Assembly (NCBI GenBank): GCA_023398855.1
Contig: JAEWRS010000307.1
Location: 1-6,011, forward strand
Length of the DNA stretch: 6,011 nt
Direction of reading: 5' to 3'
Origin: Bacillota bacterium
GTDB lineage: Bacteria; Bacillota; Clostridia; Lachnospirales; Lachnospiraceae
The first letter of the stretch is position 1, and each line of letters starts with the position of its first letter. This document shows positions 1-4,535 of the stretch, in pieces. Both the position numbers and the translations under genes were made by a program. Under the pieces are notes generated by a model that saw nothing but the letters and a program-made list of their open reading frames with translations, searched no databases and had not been told where the DNA came from.

Positions 1-47
1 TACTTGTGCATAATACAACTGTTTGGGTATTTTATAGCACTGATATG

Positions 48-75
48 ATTATAGCATAATTTTGCCATACGTCAA
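48..75 (-). promoter_or_regulatory. Sigma-A promoter reading out of the left edge
   Basis: On the minus strand there is TTGACG (75-70), a 16-bp spacer, then TATAAT (53-48). TG lies one base upstream of the -10 box, giving an extended -10 (TGCTATAAT). The -35 box matches consensus at five of six positions and the -10 box at six of six. The site starts 24 bp after the alaS stop and points left, so transcription would begin near position 41 and serve a gene beyond the window. No start codon with a ribosome binding site is visible in bases 1-40. In many Firmicutes alaS is followed by an ireB/yrzL - ruvX/yrrK - yrzB cluster, which is my guess for the target; nothing in this window confirms it. Confidence 0.72.
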
Positions 76-99
76 GAAAAATTTTCAATATTTTACATA

Positions 100-2739
100 T
101 CAATTCAGCTGCTCTGCGACAACTTCCGCGACTTTATCAAGGCAAGCATCCACTCCTGCCGGGTTCTTTCCGCCTGCCTGTGCCATATTGGGACGTCCGC
201 CGCCGCCGCCGCCAACCAGGGAAGCGATGGCTTTAATCAAGTTACCTGCATGGGCGCCTTTTTTCTGCGCGTCCTCTGTAACAGCGGCCATTAAGTTCAC
301 TTTATCTTCCTGAATAGAGGCTATTACAACGACTCCCTCACCTAATTTATCTTTCAGCTGGTCGCCCAGATTGCGGAGCCCATTCATCTCCACATCAGAA
401 ACTTTTGTGGCCAGGACCTTTACACCCTTTATTTCTTTCACCTGATCCATAACATTTCCAAGAGAATCCTTTGCAAGCCTGTTCTTTAATTTTTCATTTT
501 CAGAATGCAGAGACTTTATCTCTTCTAAGAGAGATTCAATTTTGGTGGTCAGAGCAGACGGCATTGTCTTAGCAGCCTTTGCCGCCTCATGAAGCTCTTT
601 TTCAGTCTCCTGATAATAAAGCATCAGGCCGTCTCCTGTCAGGGCTTCAATTCTTCTTACCCCGGCTGCAATACCAGTTTCAGACAGGATCTTAAAAGAA
701 CCGATCACTCCGGTATTGCCAATATGAGTACCTCCGCAAAGCTCTGTAGAGAAATCTCCCATTTTTACTACGCGTACCGTATCCCCATATTTTTCCCCAA
801 ACAGTGCCATGGCACCTGATTTTTTCGCTTCCTCTAATGTCATAATTTCTGTTATTACAGAAAGAGATTCCTTGATCTTCTCATTTACAAGAGCTTCCAC
901 CTGATGGATCTCCTCAGGTGTCATAGCTGAGAAATTGGTAAAATCAAAACGCAGCTTGTCCCCGTCAACAAAGGAACCGGCCTGCTCCACATGACTGCCA
1001 AGAACCGTTCTTAAGGCTTTCTGGAGAAGATGAGTGGCGCTGTGATTCTTTCCTGTATTCTGGCGGTTTTCTTCACAGACTTTTAAAGTGGCAACATCTC
1101 CGGTCTGGAGCATTCCTTTTACCATTTTGCCTACATGGCCCACCTTACCGCCCTGTAAATGAATGGTATCTTCCACCTTGAATTTGCCTTTGTCCGTTAC
1201 AATATATCCGACATCACCCTGCTGTCCGCCCATTGTGCCATAAAATACAGTCTGCTCTGTCACAATGGTTCCTGTTTCCCCATCGGTAAGAGCTTCCACT
1301 ATGTCTGTCTCTGAAGTGAGGACAAGGATCTTTGAGTCGCAGGTCAGCTTATCATAACCAATGAACTCCGTAGTAATGGACGGATCAATGGACTGGTATA
1401 CGGTGACGTCAGCACCCATATAGTTGGTGGCCTTTCTGGCGTTTCTGGCGGTTTCTCTCTGCTTTTGCATGGCAGCCTTAAAGCCTTCTTCATCCACCCC
1501 GAATTTCTTCTCTTCCAGAATTTCCAAGGTCAGATCCAGAGGAAACCCATAGGTATCATATAATTTAAAAGCGTTCTCCCCGGAAAGGATGGTTTCATTC
1601 TTCTTTATCATTTCCTCTTCCAGTTCCCCAAGAATGGCAAGACCCTGGTCAATGGTCTTATTGAATTTGTCTTCCTCCTGGGTCAGAACTTTTAGGATCA
1701 TGGCTTTCTTTTCTTCCAGCTCCGGATATCCATCCTTTGACAGCTGGATCACAGTGGCGGATAAGTCTGCAAGGAACTTTCCTTTAATTCCTAAAAGCCT
1801 TCCGTGACGGGCAGCCCGTCTTAAAAGCCGGCGCAGAACATAGCCTCTCCCTTCGTTAGAAGGCATGATGCCGTCAGAGATCATAAAGGTGCAAGAGCGG
1901 ATATGGTCTGTGATCAAGCGAAGGGAAACATCCACATCCGAATTCTTTTTATACTCTGTATGTGCAAGTGCTGCCACTCTGTTTAAAAGAGCTTTTATAG
2001 TATCCACGTCAAAGATGGAATCCACATCCTGGACCACTACGGCCAGACGTTCCAGTCCCATACCGGTATCAATGTTTTTCTGTTTTAATTCTGCATAGTT
2101 TCCATGGCCGTCATTTTCGAACTGTGTGAATACATTATTCCACACTTCCATATAGCGGTCGCAGTCACAGCCAACGGTACAATCTGATTTTCCGCAGCCA
2201 TACTTTTCACCCCTGTCGTAGTAAATCTCAGAACAGGGACCGCATGGGCCTGCACCGTGCTCCCAGAAATTGTCTGCCTTTCCAAAGCGGAAAATGCGTT
2301 CTGGGGCAATGCCGATTTTCTTATTCCAGATTTCGAAGGCCTCGTCATCTTCCAGATATACGGATGGATACAGCCTATCCGGGTCAAGTCCGACCACATC
2401 AGTCAGAAATTCCCATGACCAATGAATGGCTTCATTTTTAAAATAGTCCCCAAAGGAGAAATTTCCCAGCATCTCGAAAAAGGTGCCGTGGCGGGCGGTC
2501 TTGCCTACGTTCTCAATATCTCCTGTCCGTATACACTTTTGACAGGTGGTCACTCTTTTTCTTGGAGGAATCTCCTGTCCGGTGAAATATGGCTTAAGGG
2601 GAGCCATGCCCGAGTTGATCAACAACAAGCTGTTATCATTATGCGGAACCAGGGAGAAGCTTTTCATAGCCAGATGTTCCTTGCTTTCAAAATATTCAAG
2701 GAACATTCTCCTCAGTTCATTCACGCCTAAGTTCTTCAC
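100..2739 (-). CDS. alaS: Alanyl-tRNA synthetase
   Basis: This cytoplasmic class II synthetase charges tRNA-Ala with alanine and hydrolyses mischarged Ser- or Gly-tRNA-Ala. The 879 residues are close to the usual bacterial length (about 875). The aminoacylation core begins at the N-terminus (NSGMAPLKPYFTGQ near 42-55, RHGTFFEMLGNFSFGDY near 83-99, GRGYVLRRLLRRAARHG near 297-313). The editing domain has its metal ligands: H566 and H570 in HSATH, and C668 and H672 in CGGTH. A coiled coil spans about 730-757, followed by the C-Ala domain with six glycines at 843-848. Residues 166-193 carry six cysteines (C166, C169, C182, C187, C191, C193), a possible zinc site. The start is GTG at 2739. It has a GGAGG eight bases upstream, and its MKNLGVNELRRMFLEYF matches the family N-terminus. 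The gene lies 18 nt after a 49-codon membrane ORF and probably shares its transcript. The TGA stop is at 102-100, with no convincing terminator after it. Confidence 0.98.
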   Translation of the reverse strand: MKNLGVNELRRMFLEYFESKEHLAMKSFSLVPHNDNSLLLINSGMAPLKPYFTGQEIPPRKRVTTCQKCIRTGDIENVGKTARHGTFFEMLGNFSFGDYFKNEAIHWSWEFLTDVVGLDPDRLYPSVYLEDDEAFEIWNKKIGIAPERIFRFGKADNFWEHGAGPCGPCSEIYYDRGEKYGCGKSDCTVGCDCDRYMEVWNNVFTQFENDGHGNYAELKQKNIDTGMGLERLAVVVQDVDSIFDVDTIKALLNRVAALAHTEYKKNSDVDVSLRLITDHIRSCTFMISDGIMPSNEGRGYVLRRLLRRAARHGRLLGIKGKFLADLSATVIQLSKDGYPELEEKKAMILKVLTQEEDKFNKTIDQGLAILGELEEEMIKKNETILSGENAFKLYDTYGFPLDLTLEILEEKKFGVDEEGFKAAMQKQRETARNARKATNYMGADVTVYQSIDPSITTEFIGYDKLTCDSKILVLTSETDIVEALTDGETGTIVTEQTVFYGTMGGQQGDVGYIVTDKGKFKVEDTIHLQGGKVGHVGKMVKGMLQTGDVATLKVCEENRQNTGKNHSATHLLQKALRTVLGSHVEQAGSFVDGDKLRFDFTNFSAMTPEEIHQVEALVNEKIKESLSVITEIMTLEEAKKSGAMALFGEKYGDTVRVVKMGDFSTELCGGTHIGNTGVIGSFKILSETGIAAGVRRIEALTGDGLMLYYQETEKELHEAAKAAKTMPSALTTKIESLLEEIKSLHSENEKLKNRLAKDSLGNVMDQVKEIKGVKVLATKVSDVEMNGLRNLGDQLKDKLGEGVVVIASIQEDKVNLMAAVTEDAQKKGAHAGNLIKAIASLVGGGGGGRPNMAQAGGKNPAGVDACLDKVAEVVAEQLN

Positions 2740-2747
2740 GTTACTGT

Positions 2748-2752
2748 CCTCC
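2748..2752 (-). promoter_or_regulatory. Ribosome binding site of alaS
   Basis: The minus strand reads GGAGG eight bases before the GTG at 2739. It supports that GTG rather than the in-frame ATG at codon 12. It sits inside the 18-nt gap after the upstream small ORF, so ribosomes finishing that ORF would stop next to it. Confidence 0.85.
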
Positions 2753-2757
2753 GTTTA

Positions 2758-2907
2758 CTATTTTATCTCTTTTGTCACGCTGCCGTTTTTTTCGGCATCC
2801 TTATAATCTCTGTATTTCTTGCCGCACACGATTCCGCCCCATGCCAAAAACAGGAAAAACAAGAATTTAATTGCGGTCTCCAGGAAACTTGCGAATATTG
2901 CTGTCAT
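2758..2907 (-). CDS. Small single-pass membrane protein, 49 aa, function unknown
   Basis: This short ORF runs from ATG (2907-2905) to TAG (2760-2758) and encodes 49 residues. The N-terminus is MTAIFASFLETAIKFLFFLF. Residues from about 12 to 28 form one hydrophobic helix (IKFLFFLFLAWGGIVCG), and the rest is a highly charged tail (KKYRDYKDAEKNGSVTKEIK). By the positive-inside rule the basic tail should be cytoplasmic. GGAGG lies eight bases upstream of the ATG, and a good promoter lies about 45 bp upstream. These two signals are why I treat it as real despite its size. It ends 18 nt before the alaS start, so the two are probably co-transcribed. I do not recognise the family. From memory only, small clostridial membrane proteins of this shape are sometimes auto-labelled 'vanadium nitrogenase'; nothing here supports nitrogenase activity. 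Confidence 0.8.
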   Translation of the reverse strand: MTAIFASFLETAIKFLFFLFLAWGGIVCGKKYRDYKDAEKNGSVTKEIK

Positions 2908-2915
2908 ATTTTCTT

Positions 2916-2920
2916 CCTCC
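2916..2920 (-). promoter_or_regulatory. Ribosome binding site of the 49-aa membrane ORF
   Basis: The minus strand reads GGAGGAAGAAAAT before the ATG at 2907. The five-base GGAGG core is eight bases from the start codon, which is ideal spacing. This is the main evidence that the 49-codon ORF is translated. Confidence 0.8.
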
Positions 2921-2951
2921 CGAAAATTCATATAGTATCACTCATTTTACT

Positions 2952-2980
2952 ATCCTATCATAAGGGATTTTATTTATCAA
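2952..2980 (-). promoter_or_regulatory. Candidate sigma-A promoter for the small ORF and alaS
   Basis: On the minus strand there is TTGATA (2980-2975), a 17-bp spacer, then TAGGAT (2957-2952). TG lies one base upstream of the -10 box (TGATAGGAT), making it an extended -10. The -35 box matches consensus at five of six positions and the -10 box at four of six. The predicted start is near 2945, giving a leader of roughly 40 nt before the 49-aa ORF. It lies between the terminator of the gene to the right and the small ORF, where a new transcription unit is expected. Such a short leader leaves no room for a T-box. Confidence 0.6.
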
Positions 2981-3022
2981 GATGTTGCAATGGAATTTTT
3001 TTGGCCAACTTTCCTAAATGAT

Positions 3023-3052
3023 AAAAAAGTACGGCAAATACCGTACTTTTTT
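3023..3052 (-). terminator. Intrinsic terminator overlapping the stop of the LprI-like gene
   Basis: A perfect inverted repeat has 12-base arms at 3023-3034 and 3041-3052 and a 6-nt loop. The arms pair AAAAAAGTACGG with CCGTACTTTTTT. On the minus strand the GTACGG core stem is followed by six Ts, the classic intrinsic terminator form. The arm on the stop side includes the last two bases of the TAA codon (3053-3051), so termination begins as the gene ends. The A and T tracts are symmetrical, so the structure could also act on plus-strand transcription, but no plus-strand gene is visible. Confidence 0.93.
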
Positions 3053-3911
3053 ACTGCCCCTCTTTTGAAGACAGGATTTCAATATATTCTGAGACCAGAT
3101 CATAAGCCCTTGATCTGGTAGACTCTGTCAGAGATGCGGTGTATTCTAACTCTTCCAGGCTTCCGCCGCTGTATTTTTTAGCTGCTTCCTCTGCCTTAAC
3201 ATCCCTGTTTTTGATCCATTCCTGCTGTGAGGCTTCAAGATCTTTTCTGTCATTCTCATTAAGATCTTCAAAAATAGCCGCATAAATGGTATTCTGTTCC
3301 CTGTTCCAAAGTTTTAACTCTTTATCTACCAGAGCTTTCATGGAATAGGTATTGGAATCTCCTGATTCCTCACGCATCTTTTTGATCTGGGCATCTAAAT
3401 CCAGCAGCTGTTTCTGATAATAGGCAGCTCCTTCTGAAGATGTCACAGATTTAAGCACTTTGCTTTTTGTATCCGGATTTATGGGTGACATGACAGTTTC
3501 CTCAAGGGAAGATTCACCGGAACGGGCATCTTCCATGAGAACCGGCATCTCCTGATCAGAAGCCGGAGCGCTTTTCATCCTCAATTGCGCATCAGCCGGC
3601 TGAGATTTATTTTCCGGGGCTGGTTCCGTCTTTGCAGCAGCCTTACTGTTCTTCGTAAGCATAGATCTTTCACCCGCTACCGGTGCTTCCTGTGGTGCAG
3701 CCATATTGGCAGAAAACGGTTCCGCAGCTCCGCTGTAGACCTTTGCCTCCTCTGGAGCATCCTGGATTTCAGAATTTGAAAACCCGGTAAATTCATCAGA
3801 ATCCCCAGCATTTTCCTTGCTTTTCACAAAACTGGAAGTAGCAAGTGTAATGAGAATGCCAATGACCAGAATGCTTCCGATTACAATCCAAATTCCTCTA
3901 TTTCTATTCAT
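3051..3911 (-). CDS. Membrane-anchored protein with C-terminal LprI-like (DUF1311) domain
   Basis: The 286-residue protein has three parts. Residues 7-27 are a hydrophobic anchor or uncleaved signal (IWIVIGSILVIGILITLATSS) after a short basic start, so the bulk should lie outside the cytoplasm. Residues 30-155 are low-complexity and rich in A, P, E, S and K, probably a disordered spacer. Residues 160-280 resemble the lysozyme-inhibitor LprI / DUF1311 family: a W-x-R-x-x-N-x-I-Y segment (202-210), SQQEWIKNRD (228-237), GGS (249-251) and TRSRAYDL (265-272). The two cysteines usual in that family are absent; by eye they align near A240 and S260. No lipobox is present. The ATG at 3911 has a modest AGGA nine bases upstream. 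The gene follows rnhA by 130 bp and ends in a strong terminator. Lysozyme inhibition is known for some family members, but here it is only a possibility; the role is unknown. Confidence 0.85.
   Translation of the reverse strand: MNRNRGIWIVIGSILVIGILITLATSSFVKSKENAGDSDEFTGFSNSEIQDAPEEAKVYSGAAEPFSANMAAPQEAPVAGERSMLTKNSKAAAKTEPAPENKSQPADAQLRMKSAPASDQEMPVLMEDARSGESSLEETVMSPINPDTKSKVLKSVTSSEGAAYYQKQLLDLDAQIKKMREESGDSNTYSMKALVDKELKLWNREQNTIYAAIFEDLNENDRKDLEASQQEWIKNRDVKAEEAAKKYSGGSLEELEYTASLTESTRSRAYDLVSEYIEILSSKEGQ
3094..3119. repeat. Perfect 9-bp inverted repeat inside the LprI-like gene
   Basis: ACCAGATCA (3094-3102) is mirrored exactly by TGATCTGGT (3111-3119), with an 8-nt loop. It falls within the codons for S-T-R-S-R-A-Y-D-L-V-S near the 3' end of the gene, about 40 bases before the terminator. 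An mRNA hairpin or a protein-binding palindrome is possible. Chance is also possible, because the segment encodes the conserved end of the domain. Confidence 0.5.
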
Positions 3912-3987
3912 GGAAAATCATCCTAACCTATTTGATGAACTAAACATATCACAAATAAAAAGGAAAGAAAATAGGAATTTGCAATTA

Positions 3988-4013
3988 GTAAGACTTTGTA
4001 AGAGATATGTAAG
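3988..4013. repeat. Three spaced GTAAG direct repeats upstream of the LprI-like gene
   Basis: GTAAG occurs on the plus strand at 3988, 3998 and 4009 (CTTAC on the coding strand), with start-to-start spacing of 10 and 11 bp, about one helical turn. Direct repeats at this spacing are typical of OmpR/PhoB-family response-regulator sites. They lie about 75-100 bp upstream of the ATG at 3911. A weak extended -10 (TGATATGTT, 3951-3943 on the minus strand) lies downstream without a good -35 box, as activator-dependent promoters often look. The 130-bp gap they occupy (3912-4041) contains nothing else I can support. Confidence 0.35.
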
Positions 4014-4041
4014 TTTTTGGTATTTTCCAAGAACTGAAGGT

Positions 4042-4518
4042 TCATATCCCTTCATCAACCAGCAGATTTTCTCCATCTGCAGCGCTTGTGGCCAGCATAT
4101 CACACCGTTCGTTCTGAGGATGACCGGCATGTCCCTTTACCCAGCAAAAAGTAACCTGATGAGGTTCCATTGCTTTTAAAAGCCTTTCCCATAAATCAAT
4201 GTTCTTTACAGGACCGCTTTTGCCCCTTTTCCAGTTGTTTTTTATCCAGTTTTCGATCCAATGCTGGTTAAATGCATCCGTCACATATTTGGAGTCAGAG
4301 TATAGCTCCACCTGGCAGGGTCTGGTAAGTGCTTCCAGACCTGCAATGGCTGCCATAAGTTCCATACGGTTATTTGTGGTTTTTACATATCCGGCTGACA
4401 TGGTTTTTTCGTGGAGCTGCCCTTTGGAATCCATAAACTGCAAAACCGCACCATAGCCTCCTGGTCCGTCAGGGTTTCCTCTTGCAGCTCCGTCGGTGAA
4501 TAATTGTACTTTCGTCAC
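4042..4518 (-). CDS. rnhA: Ribonuclease HI
   Basis: This cytoplasmic enzyme cuts the RNA strand of RNA-DNA hybrids, removing R-loops and helping to clear primers. At 158 residues it matches typical bacterial RNase HI (about 155). The metal-binding carboxylates are all present: D9 ([17 protein letters not shown]), E53 ([11 protein letters not shown]), D75 (YSDSKYV) and D140 (NERCDMLA), plus the flexible-loop H130 ([11 protein letters not shown]). Residues about 87-107 (W/K-rich, ending GPVKNIDLW) form the basic protrusion that grips the hybrid, marking the E. coli-like class that has the handle. The start is GTG at 4518, with AAGGAG 11 bases upstream; no better in-frame ATG is near. It begins 15 nt after the beta-CASP nuclease gene and should share its transcript. 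No terminator follows, so read-through into the LprI-like gene is possible. The TGA stop is at 4044-4042. Confidence 0.97.
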   Translation of the reverse strand: MTKVQLFTDGAARGNPDGPGGYGAVLQFMDSKGQLHEKTMSAGYVKTTNNRMELMAAIAGLEALTRPCQVELYSDSKYVTDAFNQHWIENWIKNNWKRGKSGPVKNIDLWERLLKAMEPHQVTFCWVKGHAGHPQNERCDMLATSAADGENLLVDEGI

Positions 4519-4529
4519 GTTCTGTTGTT

Positions 4530-4535
4530 CTCCTT
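4530..4535 (-). promoter_or_regulatory. Ribosome binding site of rnhA overlapping the upstream stop codon
   Basis: The minus strand reads TAAGGAG. TAA (4536-4534) ends the beta-CASP nuclease gene, and its last two bases are part of the AAGGAG that serves rnhA. The distance to the GTG start is 11 bases. This arrangement favours re-initiation by ribosomes finishing the upstream gene and helps to fix the GTG start. Confidence 0.8.

Noticed and set aside
76..100. AT-only inverted repeat just after the alaS stop (AAAAT...ATTTT) as a possible terminator
   Set aside because: The stem is only about five A-T pairs with no G-C core, so it is too weak to call an intrinsic terminator.
196..213. GCC trinucleotide repeat (five units) as a microsatellite or phase-variation tract
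   Set aside because: It encodes the conserved glycine run of the AlaRS C-Ala domain, and unit changes would not shift the frame.
1433..1450. Tandem TTTCTGGCG repeat within alaS
   Set aside because: Two 9-bp copies encode the in-frame ARNAR segment. This is ordinary coding redundancy with no sign of function.
2085..2399. 104-codon minus-strand open frame inside alaS
   Set aside because: It lies wholly in another frame of a clearly functional gene, and its product is low in recognisable features, so it is a shadow frame.
4028..4044. Short GAAC/GTTC inverted repeat after rnhA as a terminator
   Set aside because: The stem is four pairs with no following T-run on the minus strand, so it is not a credible terminator.
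3918..4130. 70-codon minus-strand open frame spanning the rnhA end and the following gap
   Set aside because: It overlaps the catalytic 3' part of rnhA out of frame, and no good ribosome binding site was seen at its ATG. A hydrophobic patch alone does not support it.
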